Below are positions 23,489-33,386 of a stretch of 64,000 bases of DNA, piece by piece (positions within the stretch are counted from its first letter, which is position 1; every line of letters begins with the position of its first letter). The notes below the pieces were generated by a model. The model did not search any database, was not told the DNA's origin, and was given only the letters and a program-made list of their open reading frames with translations. Source of the DNA: Nocardioides aromaticivorans (GTDB lineage: Bacteria; Actinomycetota; Actinomycetes; Propionibacteriales; Nocardioidaceae); the NCBI RefSeq assembly GCF_013408525.1, contig NZ_JACBZM010000001.1, forward strand, positions 2,542,001-2,606,000, written 5' to 3'. The translations under genes and the position numbers were made by a program.

Positions 23489-23559
23489 CGCCCCTTGGCC
23501 GAGTGGTGAGGCACGCGGCTGCAACCCGCGCAACGCCGGTTCGAGTCCGGCAGGGGCGT
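23489..23559 (+). tRNA. tRNA-Cys (GCA)
   Basis: Acceptor CGCCCCT/AGGGGCG (7/7), D-stem GCC/GGC with loop GAGTGGTGA, anticodon arm CGCGG-CTGCAAC-CCGCG (GCA at 23521-23523), 4-nt variable loop, T-arm GCCGG-TTCGAGT-CCGGC, and T73, the Cys identity discriminator. CCA is not encoded. It is the last member of the array, 37 bp before the convergent iclR gene. Confidence 0.9.
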
Positions 23560-23596
23560 CTCCCGGTGCTGTCCGCTGTCGGCGTCGGACCGGTCC

Positions 23597-24385
23597 TCAG
23601 CCGAGGTCGGCGGCGAGCTGCTTGCCGGCCTCGGTCAGGAGCGGCACCGCGCGCCCGATCAGCTCGTCGCTCATCCGCCCGGTCGGGCCGCTGACGGAGA
23701 TCGCCAGCCGCGAGCCGAAGCCCGGCACGGTGACGGCGACGCAGCGCACGCCCTCCTCCTGCTCGCCCTCGTCGAGGGCGTAGCCGTGCTCGCCGACCCA
23801 CTCGAGCTGCTCGAGGTAGGCGTCGGGATCGGTGATCGTGGTGTCGGTGTGGCGCACCATGTCGGTGCGCTTGAGGATGTCGCGCACCTGGTCCGGCGCC
23901 ATCCCGGCGAGGATCGCCTTGCCGACGGCCGTGCAGTGCGGGGAGACCCGCCGGCCGACCTCGGTGAACATCCGCATCGACTGGCGCGACTGCGCCTGGG
24001 CGACGTACACGATCTGGTCGCCGTCGAGCATGGCCAGGTTGGAGGACTCGCCGAGCTCGTCGACGAGGCGCGCGAGGTGCGGGCGCGCCCACGTGCTCAG
24101 CATGTGCGACGAGCTCTCGCCCAGGCGGATCAGCTTGGGGCCCAGGACGTACTGCCGGTTGGGCTCCTGGCGCAGGTAGCCGAGGTCGACGAGCGTGCGG
24201 ACCAGCCGGTGGATCGTGGGCAGCGGCAGCCCGGAGGCGGTGGCGAGCTGGGACAGCCCCATCATCCCGCCGGCGTCGGCCATGGTCTCGAGCAGGCCGA
24301 AGGCCCGCTCGATCGACTGCACGCCGCCCGCACGTCCCTTGGTCGCGGTGGCGGCTTCGGGGGTGACGCTGTCGGTGTCGCTCAT
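23597..24385 (-). CDS. IclR family regulator, candidate AllR-like repressor of purine/glyoxylate genes
   Basis: A 262-residue IclR protein. The N-terminal wHTH is GGVQSIERAFGLLETMADAGG...LSQLATASGLPLPTIHRLVRTL, and the C-terminal effector domain has RVSPHCTAVGKAILAG and GEQEEGVRCVAVTVPGFGSRLAISVSGP. ATG 24385 has GAGGAG upstream. It is divergent from malic enzyme-malate synthase, and TTCCG-N5-CGGAA sites lie in its own promoter and in five others of the locus. That makes it the prime candidate for the regulator; glyoxylate or allantoin-derived ligands are likely effectors from knowledge of AllR homologues. Confidence 0.85.
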   Translation of the reverse strand: MSDTDSVTPEAATATKGRAGGVQSIERAFGLLETMADAGGMMGLSQLATASGLPLPTIHRLVRTLVDLGYLRQEPNRQYVLGPKLIRLGESSSHMLSTWARPHLARLVDELGESSNLAMLDGDQIVYVAQAQSRQSMRMFTEVGRRVSPHCTAVGKAILAGMAPDQVRDILKRTDMVRHTDTTITDPDAYLEQLEWVGEHGYALDEGEQEEGVRCVAVTVPGFGSRLAISVSGPTGRMSDELIGRAVPLLTEAGKQLAADLG

Positions 24386-24412
24386 CTGCACTCCTCGTTG
24401 GTCCGGCATCAC

Positions 24413-24448
24413 TTCCGGATGACGGAAGTCTAGCGTCGAAAAGAGGAA
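24413..24448 (-). promoter_or_regulatory. paired IclR-type operators upstream of iclR
   Basis: TTCCG-GATGA-CGGAA (24413-24427) is a perfect inverted repeat, 27 bp from the iclR start. A degraded copy at 24434-24448 (TTCCT-N5-CGACG on the minus strand) is exactly 21 bp away. It is probably autoregulatory. Confidence 0.6.
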
Positions 24449-24460
24449 AGTCGCGGGTGG

Positions 24461-24524
24461 TTGCACGAGCAGTGTGACGGGGACTACTATCCACAATGCG
24501 AAAGTAAGCATCCATGGAGAGGAA
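24461..24524 (+). promoter_or_regulatory. promoter with two IclR-type operators for malic enzyme-malate synthase
   Basis: TTGCAC (24461), an 18-nt spacer and TACTAT (24485-24490). Operator 1 ATCCA-CAATG-CGAAA (24489-24503) starts on the -10, and operator 2 ATCCA-TGGAG-AGGAA (24510-24524) is 21 bp downstream. The copies are weaker than elsewhere, but the spacing repeats that of four other promoters. Confidence 0.6.
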
Positions 24525-24528
24525 AATC

Positions 24529-25904
24529 GTGGCGACTCCGAGCCCCGGCTACGCCCTCACGGTCCGTGTCGAGACCCCGTCCTCCGCCGGTGCCACCGGC
24601 AGCCTCGTGGCGGCGGTCGCCGCTGCGGGCGGATCGGTGACCGCCCTCGACGTCGCGGAGTCCCACGCGGACACGCTCGTCGTCGACCTCACCTGCGACG
24701 TCGTCGACGTCGGCCACGGGGAGACGGTCACCGACGCGCTCGCCGCGGTCCCGGGCGTCACCGTGCGCAAGGTCAGCGACCGCACCTTCCTCATGCACCT
24801 CGGCGGCAAGCTCGAGGTCGTCCCGAAGGTCCCTCTCAAGCACCGCGACGACCTGTCCCGCGCCTACACGCCCGGCGTCGCGCGGATCTGCCGCGCCATC
24901 GCGGAGAACCCCGACGACCTGCGCCGGCTCACCATCAAGCGCAACACGGTCGCCGTCGTGACCGACGGCTCCGCCGTCCTCGGCCTCGGCAACATCGGCC
25001 CCGGCGCGGCCCTGCCGGTGATGGAGGGCAAGGCGGCGCTGTTCAAGCAGTTCGCCGACGTCGACGCCTGGCCGGTGTGCCTGGACACCCAGGACACCGA
25101 GGAGATCATCAGCATCGTCAAGGCGATCGCCGTGTCGTACGGCGGCGTCAACCTCGAGGACATCGCCGCACCGCGCTGCTTCGAGATCGAGCGGCGGCTC
25201 CGCGCCGAGCTCGACATCCCCGTCTTCCACGACGACCAGCACGGCACCGCGATCGTCGTCCTGGCCGCGCTGACCAACGCCCTGCGCGTCGTGCGCAAGG
25301 ACCTCGGCAACGTGAAGATCGTGGTCAGCGGCGTGGGTGCCGCGGGCCACGCGATCATCAAGCTGCTGCTCGCCCAGGGCGCCAAGGACGTCGTCGCGTG
25401 CGACCGGCACGGTGCGGTGCACGGTGGCCGGGAGGGCCTCGACCCCGACCGTGCCTGGCTCGCGGCGAACACCAACCAGGCGGGCTTCACCGGCTCCCTC
25501 AAGGAGTCGCTAGCCGGTGCCGACGTGTTCATCGGCGTGTCCGCGCCCGACATCCTCGACGGCGACGACATCGCGACGATGGCCGCCGACGCCATCGTGT
25601 TCGCGCTCGCCAACCCGGACCCCGAGGTCGACCCGGCGGCGGCCGGCGAGCACGCGGCCATCGTCGCGACCGGCCGGTCCGACTACCCCAACCAGATCAA
25701 CAACGTCCTTGCCTTCCCGGGGCTGTTCCGCGGGATGCTGGACGCGGGCGCGCACGAGATCACCGACGAGGTGATGCTCGCCGCGGCCCGGGCGATCGCC
25801 GACGCGGTGAATCCCGACGAGGTGAACGCCAGCTACATCGTGCCCTCGGTCTTCGACCCGGCGGTGGCGCCGGCCGTGGCCGCGGGGGTGCGGGAGGCCG
25901 CACG

Positions 25905-25908
<4 letters not shown>
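24529..25908 (+). CDS. malic enzyme (NAD(P)-dependent) with N-terminal ACT domain
   Basis: About 459 residues. Residues 1-80 form an ACT-like regulatory domain ([26 protein letters not shown]). Then comes the malic enzyme core: [40 protein letters not shown], and [15 protein letters not shown], with Rossmann [17 protein letters not shown]. It decarboxylates malate to pyruvate. GTG 24529 is preferred, with GAGAGGA 5 nt upstream; ATG 24514 lies inside the operator. It overlaps malate synthase by 4 nt, so glyoxylate plus acetyl-CoA is carried to malate and pyruvate by one transcript. Confidence 0.9.
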
Positions 25909-27517
<1,609 letters not shown>

Positions 27518-27521
<4 letters not shown>

Positions 27522-28771
27522 GCCACCTCGACGACCTGGTGACGCAGCTCGACGGCTCGCTCGCGGACGCCGACGCCGCCCTCGCCGCGGGCTACCCCGG
27601 TGACCGCGGCGTGCGCCAGCCGGTGCACACCGTCTACGTCCCCGGCGATCGCTACGGCGCGAACACCGTGGCCGAGTGGTCCGAGGACGCCCGCAGCGTG
27701 CTGGCCCTCCACGGCCGCTCGGCGATCGAGGTGGCCGAGGCGCTCGACCTGCGCCCCAGCCTGGCCGCCGAGGTCTACGACCGGGTCACCGCGAAGCTCG
27801 AGGCCGAGCCGATCGAGGACCTGCGCATCGACTTCGAGGACGGCTACGGCGTCCGGCCCGACGCCGACGAGGACGCCGCGGTGCTCGCCGCCGCGCGGGT
27901 GCTCGCCGCGACCGTCCGCGACGGCAGCGCGCCGCCCTTCCACGGCGTGCGGATCAAGTCGTTCGAGGCGCCCACCCGCCACCGCGGGCTGCGCACCCTC
28001 GACCTCTTCCTCGGCGAGCTCGCCCGGGAGGGCGGGATCACCGACGGCTTCGTGATCACGCTGCCGAAGGTCACCTCCGTCGAGCAGGTCACCGCCATGG
28101 TCACCGCCCTCGAGACGCTCGAGGCCGCGCACGACATCCCCGCAGGCAGCCTCTCCTTCGAGATCCAGGTCGAGACGCCGCAGGCGATCCTCGGGCCCGA
28201 CGGCACCGCCCTCGTCGCCCGCATGATCACCGCCGGCGGCGGGCGGGTCACCGGGCTGCACTACGGGACCTACGACTACTCGGCCTCGCTCGGCGTGGCT
28301 GCGGCGTACCAGTCGATGGAGCACCCGGTCGCCGACCACGCCAAGGACGTCATGCAGGTCGCGGCCGCCGGGACGGGCGTCTTCGTGTCCGACGGCTCGA
28401 CCAACGTGCTGCCCGTCGGCGACCGCGAGGCCGTCCGCGCCGCCTGGCAGCTGCACCTGCGGCTGGTGCGCCGGTCGCTCGCCCGCGGGATCTACCAGGG
28501 CTGGGACCTCCACCCGGCCCAGCTCCCCAGCCGATACGTCGCGACGTACTCCTTCTTCCGGGAGGGGCTCGAGAGCGCGGCCGCGCGCCTGCGGGCCTAC
28601 GTCCACGGTGGCCAGTCCAGCTATCTCGACGAGCCGGCCACGGCCGCGGCGCTGGCCGCCTTCGTCCTGCGCGGCGTCGAGTGCGGCGCGGTCACCGTCG
28701 AGGAGGTCGACAAGCTCGCCGGCGTCGACCAGCGCAAGCTGGCCGAGCTGGCCCGGCGTCCCGTCGCCTGA
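27518..28771 (+). CDS. aldolase/citrate-lyase-beta-like protein (DUF6986-type), function unknown
   Basis: A 417-residue TIM-barrel protein of the HpcH/HpaI and CitE superfamily. The [12 protein letters not shown] stretch with acidic metal ligands, [17 protein letters not shown] and [15 protein letters not shown] correspond to the superfamily's metal and CoA/keto-acid sites. Its ATG overlaps the aceB stop. Location suggests a lyase or thioesterase acting on a malate or glyoxylate-derived compound, possibly malyl-CoA-like. The reaction is not established; it is inferred from fold and operon. Confidence 0.8.
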
Positions 28772-28797
28772 CCCGACGGCTGTTCCTGCGCGCGTGG

Positions 28798-28816
28798 CGG
28801 CGGGCTCTGCCCGCCG
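28798..28816 (+). terminator. short GC hairpin after the aldolase-like gene
   Basis: CGGCGGGC-TCT-GCCCGCCG forms an 8-bp stem with a 3-nt loop 27 bp after the stop codon. No T-run follows. It is a candidate end for the malic enzyme-aceB transcript and overlaps the leader of the next gene. Confidence 0.4.
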
Positions 28817-28832
28817 TGGGTAGCCTGCCGCC

Positions 28833-29300
28833 ATGCGCGTCGAAGCCGAGTTCACCACCGAGCCCTTCAAGGGCGAGGGCGAGCCGCCCGAGCACGCGAC
28901 CGCCGCGCTCGAGGCGGCCCGCGAGGCCGGGCTGGAGTGCGAGTTCGGCCCACTCGGCACGTCCGTGCGCGGCGAGCGCGACGCCGTCCTGGCGACCCTC
29001 GCCGCCATCGCCGCCGCCGGCCTCGACCACGGCGCCGACCAGATCACCTTCCAGGTCCGCCTCGAGGGCCGGGCCGCCCCCCGTCGTACCGCCTCCGGCC
29101 TCGACGCCCTCCTCGCCGACGTCGCCGACGAGCTCGGCGGCGACCTGCGCACCCTCGACCGCCCCGCCAAGCAGCGCGCCGTGCGGGTGCTCGAGGAACG
29201 CGGTGCGTTCGAGTTCCGCAAGAGCGCCGAGATCGTGGCCGAGGCCCTCGGCGTCACCCGGTTCACCGTCTACAACTACCTGAACCGCGAGCGCGACTGA
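28833..29300 (+). CDS. thiamine-binding-like domain fused to a YheO/DauR-type HTH
   Basis: A 155-residue protein. Residues 1-80 (MRVEAEFTTEPFKGEG...TSVRGERDAVLATLAAIAAAG...ITFQVRLEG) resemble the small ferredoxin-like UPF0045/YkoF thiamine-binding fold. Residues 105-153 (RAVRVLEERGAFEFRKSAEIVAEALGVTRFTVYNYLN) match the C-terminal helix-turn-helix of YheO/DauR regulators. This looks like a small ligand-responsive regulator. Gcl needs ThDP, so a thiamine link is tempting but unproven. It lies just upstream of uraD on the same strand. Confidence 0.7.
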   Translation: MRVEAEFTTEPFKGEGEPPEHATAALEAAREAGLECEFGPLGTSVRGERDAVLATLAAIAAAGLDHGADQITFQVRLEGRAAPRRTASGLDALLADVADELGGDLRTLDRPAKQRAVRVLEERGAFEFRKSAEIVAEALGVTRFTVYNYLNRERD

Positions 29301-29349
29301 CGCTCCCGTCGCGGTCATGCGATCGCAACAAGAAGTTTTCAACAAACTG

Positions 29350-29414
29350 TTGACGTGACCCGGGTCACAATGTCACGCTCCTCGCATACGGAATCACTTT
29401 TCCGCACAGCGAGA
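29350..29414 (+). promoter_or_regulatory. promoter, CRP-like palindrome and paired IclR-type operators of the uricase operon
   Basis: TTGACG (29350), an 18-nt spacer and CACGCT (29374-29379). Operator 1 TCCTC-GCATA-CGGAA (29379-29393) and operator 2 TTCCG-CACAG-CGAGA (29400-29414) are 21 bp apart, each with one strong half. CGTGA-CCCGGG-TCACA (29354-29369) is a CRP/GlxR-like site overlapping the -35. Confidence 0.65.
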
Positions 29415-29425
29415 GAGCAGGGGAC

Positions 29426-29938
29426 ATGGACCTCGAACTGTTCAACACCGCACCGACGGACGTCGTCCGGCCCGCGCTGCAGGCCTGCTGCGACGTGCCG
29501 AGCTGGGTCGAGGCCGTCCTCACGGCCCGTCCGTACGACGACCGGGCGGCGGTCCTGCGCACGGCTGACGAGGCCGCGCGGCGGTTCACCCCGGCCGACG
29601 TCGAGCGGGCCCTGGCCGCCCACCCGCGCATCGGCGAGCGCGCCGAGGGGGAGCACGCCGAGGCCGCGTGGTCGCGCCGCGAGCAGGCCGGTGTCAGCAC
29701 CGTCGACGCCACCGCGCAGGCCCTCGCCGAGGGCAACCGCACCTACGAGGAGCGCTTCGGCCGGGTCTTCCTGATCTGCGCGTCCGGCCTCTCCGCCGAC
29801 CGGGTCCTCGCCTCGCTGCGCGAGCGCCTCGACAACGACCCGGCCACCGAGGCGGCCGTCGTCGCCGACGAGCTGCGCAAGATCGCGCTGCTGCGCCTGG
29901 AGCGGGTCCTCACCGCCGACGAGGAGATCTCCGCATGA
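29426..29938 (+). CDS. uraD: OHCU decarboxylase, stand-alone and catalytically intact
   Basis: A 170-residue 2-oxo-4-hydroxy-4-carboxy-5-ureidoimidazoline decarboxylase. The catalytic His66 in AAHPRIGER and Glu86 in WSRREQAGV are both present, as is the FGRVFLICASG strand. It performs the last stereospecific step from urate to (S)-allantoin. It is first in the operon uraD-uraH-uricase-permease-iclR, with a 4-nt overlap to uraH. A second UraD domain, lacking these catalytic residues, is fused to the permease at 39404. Confidence 0.93.
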   Translation: MDLELFNTAPTDVVRPALQACCDVPSWVEAVLTARPYDDRAAVLRTADEAARRFTPADVERALAAHPRIGERAEGEHAEAAWSRREQAGVSTVDATAQALAEGNRTYEERFGRVFLICASGLSADRVLASLRERLDNDPATEAAVVADELRKIALLRLERVLTADEEISA

Positions 29939-30273
29939 GCCACCGCAGCGCCATCACCACCCACGTCCTCGACACCGCGCTCGGCCGCCCGGCCGCCGGT
30001 GTCCCGGTCCGGCTCAGCCGGATCGACGACGAACCTGCCGTCCTCGCCGAGGCCACCACCGACGACGACGGCCGGGTGGCCGAGCTGGGACCCGACCAGG
30101 TCCCCGCCGGCACCTACCAGCTCCGGTTCGACACCGCCGCCTACTGCGCGGCGTCCGGTCAGGAGTGCTTCTACCCCGAGGTGACCGTCACCTTCGCCGT
30201 CACCGACCAGCGCCACCACCACGTGCCGCTCCTGCTGAGCCCGTTCGCCTACTCCACCTACCGAGGGAGCTGA
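29935..30273 (+). CDS. uraH: 5-hydroxyisourate hydrolase
   Basis: A 112-residue transthyretin-like hydrolase. ITTHVLDTALGRPAAGVPVRL carries the N-terminal His, the QCFYPEV-type strand is present as QECFYPEV, HHHVPLLLSPFAYSTYRGS ends in the diagnostic YRGS tetrapeptide. It opens 5-hydroxyisourate, the uricase product, to OHCU. It is translationally coupled to uraD and lies 1 bp before the uricase gene. Confidence 0.95.
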   Translation: MSHRSAITTHVLDTALGRPAAGVPVRLSRIDDEPAVLAEATTDDDGRVAELGPDQVPAGTYQLRFDTAAYCAASGQECFYPEVTVTFAVTDQRHHHVPLLLSPFAYSTYRGS

Positions 30274-30274
30274 C

Positions 30275-31180
30275 ATGCCCATCCGACTTGGACCGAACCA
30301 GTACGGCAAGGCCGAGAACCGCGTCGTCCGGATCGTCCGCGACACGCCCCGCCACCAGATCCGCGACCTGAACGTCTCGACCGCGCTCCGCGGCCGCTTC
30401 GAGGACGCCCACACCACCGGCGACCAGAAGGACGTCCTGCCGACCGACACGCAGAAGAACACCGTCTTCGCCTACGCCAAGAAGATCGGCGTCGCGTCGA
30501 TCGAGGAGTTCGCCCTCGCCCTCGCCGACCGCTACCTGGAGGCCTGCCCGGCCGCCGACGGCGCCCGCGTCGAGGTCGACGAGTACGCCTGGGACCGCAT
30601 CCAGGTCGACGGCACCGGCCACGACCACTCGTTCGTCCGCTCGGGAGGCGGCGTACGCACCACCGTGGTCAACGTCGACGGCCGCGGCGCCGACCGGGTC
30701 GCCCACGTCGTGTCCGGCATCAAGGACCTCGTCGTCCTCAAGTCGACCGGCTCGGAGTTCCACGGCTTCCTCAAGGACGAGTACACGACCCTGCAGGAGA
30801 CCACCGACCGGATCCTGGCGACCTCGCTCGTCGCCCGCTGGCGCTACGACGGCACGTCGGTCGACTGGGACAAGTCCTACGACTCCATCCGCGCCCTGCT
30901 GCTGCAGCGGTTCGCGGAGATCCACAGCCTGGCGCTGCAGCAGACCCTGTACGGCATGGGCACCGCGGTGCTCGAGCAGCACCCGGACGTCGCCGAGATC
31001 AAGTTCTCCGCACCCAACAAGCACCACTTCCTCTCCGACCTGTCGCCGTTCGGGCTCGACAACCCGGGCGAGGTCTTCTTCGCCGCCGACCGTCCCTACG
31101 GCCTGATCGAGGCGTCCGTCGTCCGCGACGAGGCATCCGACGCAGGGAACGCCTGGCACGCGATCCCGGGATTCTGCTGA
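30275..31180 (+). CDS. urate oxidase (uricase)
   Basis: A 301-residue cofactor-free uricase with two T-fold halves. The active-site stretch is TTGDQKDVLPTDTQKNTVF (Thr/Lys/Asp network) near residue 50, and SALQ-type and IKFSAPNKHHFLSDL segments are present in the second half. It oxidises urate to 5-hydroxyisourate and H2O2 with O2. The immediate neighbours uraH and uraD handle its unstable product. No peroxisomal-type tail is expected or seen. Confidence 0.95.
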   Translation: MPIRLGPNQYGKAENRVVRIVRDTPRHQIRDLNVSTALRGRFEDAHTTGDQKDVLPTDTQKNTVFAYAKKIGVASIEEFALALADRYLEACPAADGARVEVDEYAWDRIQVDGTGHDHSFVRSGGGVRTTVVNVDGRGADRVAHVVSGIKDLVVLKSTGSEFHGFLKDEYTTLQETTDRILATSLVARWRYDGTSVDWDKSYDSIRALLLQRFAEIHSLALQQTLYGMGTAVLEQHPDVAEIKFSAPNKHHFLSDLSPFGLDNPGEVFFAADRPYGLIEASVVRDEASDAGNAWHAIPGFC

Positions 31181-31190
31181 GGAGGCGGCC

Positions 31191-32639
31191 ATGCTCGGAC
31201 TGCGACTCGGGCGCAGGAAGAAGGACGGCACACCCGTCTCCACCCGGCCGGAGGACGAGCGGCACCCGCCCGCGCAGCTCCTCGCCTACGGCACGCAGCA
31301 CATCCTGACGATGTACGGCGGCGTGATCGCGCCCCCGCTCATCGTCGGCGGCGCCGCGGGCCTGTCGGGCACGGACCTGGCGCTGCTGGTCACGGCGGGC
31401 CTGTTCGTCTCGGGCCTCGCGACGCTGCTGCAGACCCTGGGCCTGGGCCCGTTCGGCAGCCGGTTGCCCATCGTGCAGGGCATCTCGTTCGCCAGCGTGT
31501 CGACGATGGTCACGATCGCCAGCGAGGACGGGCTGCGGCCGGTCTTCGGCGCGATCATCGTCGCCGGCGTGATCGGGCTGGTGCTGTCCTCGTTCTTCGC
31601 CCAGCTGGTGCGGCTGTTCCCCGCGGTCGTCACCGGCACGATCATCACGGTCATCGGCCTGTCGCTGATGCCGGTGGCGTTCCGCTGGGCGATGGGCAAC
31701 AACGACAAGGCGCCGGACTTCGGCTCGACGACCAACATCGGGTACGCCGGCCTGACGCTCCTCATCATCCTGGTGATCAGCCGGGTGTTCCAAGGGGCGA
31801 TCTCGCGCCTGTCGATCCTCATCGGGCTCGTCGTCGGCACGGTCGTCGCGGCCCTCGCCGGCAAGGCCGACTTCTCGTCGGTCGGCGACGCCGACCCGGT
31901 CGCGCTGCCGCCGGTGCTGCACTTCGGCAGCCCCACGTTCGAGATCGGCGCCATCGTCTCGATGACCATCGTGATCCTCGTGATCATGACCGAGACGACG
32001 GCCGACATCCTCGCGATCGGTGAGATCGTCGAGACCGACGTCGACGCGAAGCGCGTCGCCGGCGGCCTGCGCGCGGACATGGCGGCCACGACGGTCGCGC
32101 CGCTGTTCGGCACCTTCCCGTGCAGCGCCTTCGCGCAGAACGTCGGCCTGGTCGCCCTCACCGGCGTCCGCAGCCGCTTCGTCGTCGCCACGGGCGGCCT
32201 CGTGCTCCTGCTGCTCGGCCTGCTGCCGGTGGTCGGCGCGGTCGTCGCCGCGATCCCGTACCCCGTCCTCGGTGGCGCCGGCATCGTGCTCTTCGGCTCG
32301 GTCGCCGCCAGCGGCATCCGCACCCTGTCGCGGGTGGACTACCAGGACAACCTCAACATGGTGATCGTCTCGGTGGCGATCGCGGTCGGCATCATCCCGA
32401 TCGCGGCGCCGACCTTCTGGGACGAGTTCCCCGAGTCGTTCGGCGTGATCATGCACTCCGGCATCAGCGCGACCGCCCTGGTCGCCGTCGTGCTCAACGT
32501 GCTCTTCAACGAGATCACGGTCGGCAACCGGTCCGGCGCCTCGGTGTTCGCCGCGTCCGAGGACCGGCGCGACAGCTTCGGCGCCCGGCTCGACGACGAC
32601 ATCGCCCGGCACGACGACACCGCGAAGCACCAGGTCTAG
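31191..32639 (+). CDS. NCS2 uracil/xanthine (urate) permease
   Basis: A 482-residue membrane protein with 12-14 hydrophobic segments. The TM1 His motif is TQHILTMYGGVIAPP and the NCS2 signature is CSAFAQNVGLVALTGVRSR. The QNVG form matches the xanthine/urate UapA-type subgroup rather than uracil carriers. It probably imports urate or xanthine by proton symport. It sits 10 bp after uricase in the same operon. Confidence 0.92.
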   Translation: MLGLRLGRRKKDGTPVSTRPEDERHPPAQLLAYGTQHILTMYGGVIAPPLIVGGAAGLSGTDLALLVTAGLFVSGLATLLQTLGLGPFGSRLPIVQGISFASVSTMVTIASEDGLRPVFGAIIVAGVIGLVLSSFFAQLVRLFPAVVTGTIITVIGLSLMPVAFRWAMGNNDKAPDFGSTTNIGYAGLTLLIILVISRVFQGAISRLSILIGLVVGTVVAALAGKADFSSVGDADPVALPPVLHFGSPTFEIGAIVSMTIVILVIMTETTADILAIGEIVETDVDAKRVAGGLRADMAATTVAPLFGTFPCSAFAQNVGLVALTGVRSRFVVATGGLVLLLLGLLPVVGAVVAAIPYPVLGGAGIVLFGSVAASGIRTLSRVDYQDNLNMVIVSVAIAVGIIPIAAPTFWDEFPESFGVIMHSGISATALVAVVLNVLFNEITVGNRSGASVFAASEDRRDSFGARLDDDIARHDDTAKHQV

Positions 32640-32660
32640 GCCCCGGGTTCAGGAGAGTCG

Positions 32661-33386
32661 ATGGACACCACGCAGCGCCCGCTCCAGTCACTGGGGCGGG
32701 CGCTCGGCCTTCTCGAGCACGTCGCCGACGCCGGCGAGCCGATCGGGCTGAGCGACCTCGCCGCCGCCTGCGGCACCCCGGTCTCGACGGCGCACCGGAT
32801 GGTGCGCTCGCTCGTCGCCTCCGGCTACCTCCACCAGGACCACGACCGCCGCTACCGGCTCGGGCCCCGCCTGGTCGCCCTCGGCGGCCTCGCGCTGCAC
32901 CCCGTCGGCCCGGCGCTGACGCCGTGGCTGCAGCGCCTCGAGCGCGCGACCGGCGAGACCGCCAGCGCCGCCACCCTGTGCGGCGACGCGGTCCTCTACG
33001 TCGCCCAGGTCCAGTCCGCCCACCCGATGCGCACGTCCACGACGCCGCACCACCGCACGATGGCCCACTGCTCGGCGGTGGGGAAGGCGATGCTCGCGCA
33101 GCTGGCCGACGACACGGTCGTGGAGCTGGTCCGTCGTACCGGGCTCCCGCGGCGCACCAACCACACCGTCGGCACCGTCGACGAGCTGATCACCGACCTC
33201 GAGGGCGTCCGCAGCCGCGGGTTCGCCCTGGACGACGAGGAGGACGAGTACGCCGCCCGCTGCGTCGCGGTGCCCGTGCTGTCCGCCCCCTTCCCGCTGG
33301 CCGTGTCCGTGTCCGGGCCGACGACGCGGGTCGTGCGGGAGCGGGTGCCGGAGATCGCGGAGGAGCTGCTGCGCGTGGTGCGCTGA
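32661..33386 (+). CDS. second IclR family regulator
   Basis: A 241-residue IclR protein with wHTH (LQSLGRALGLLEHVADAGEPIGLSDLAAACGTPVSTAHRMVRSL) and effector domain (AHCSAVGKAMLAQLAD; EYAARCVAVPVL). It is the last gene of the uricase operon and ends with zero bases between its stop and that of convergent guaD. As a paralogue of the regulator at 23597 with similar recognition-helix sequence (PxxTxHRMVRSL), it could compete for the same TTCCG operators or form part of a feedback loop. Confidence 0.88.
   Translation: MDTTQRPLQSLGRALGLLEHVADAGEPIGLSDLAAACGTPVSTAHRMVRSLVASGYLHQDHDRRYRLGPRLVALGGLALHPVGPALTPWLQRLERATGETASAATLCGDAVLYVAQVQSAHPMRTSTTPHHRTMAHCSAVGKAMLAQLADDTVVELVRRTGLPRRTNHTVGTVDELITDLEGVRSRGFALDDEEDEYAARCVAVPVLSAPFPLAVSVSGPTTRVVRERVPEIAEELLRVVR

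Noticed and set aside
21244..23559. Intact prophage or integrative element around the tRNA array
   Set aside because: No integrase, portal, terminase or clear direct-repeat attachment sites are visible. WhiB and HNH alone do not establish a prophage.
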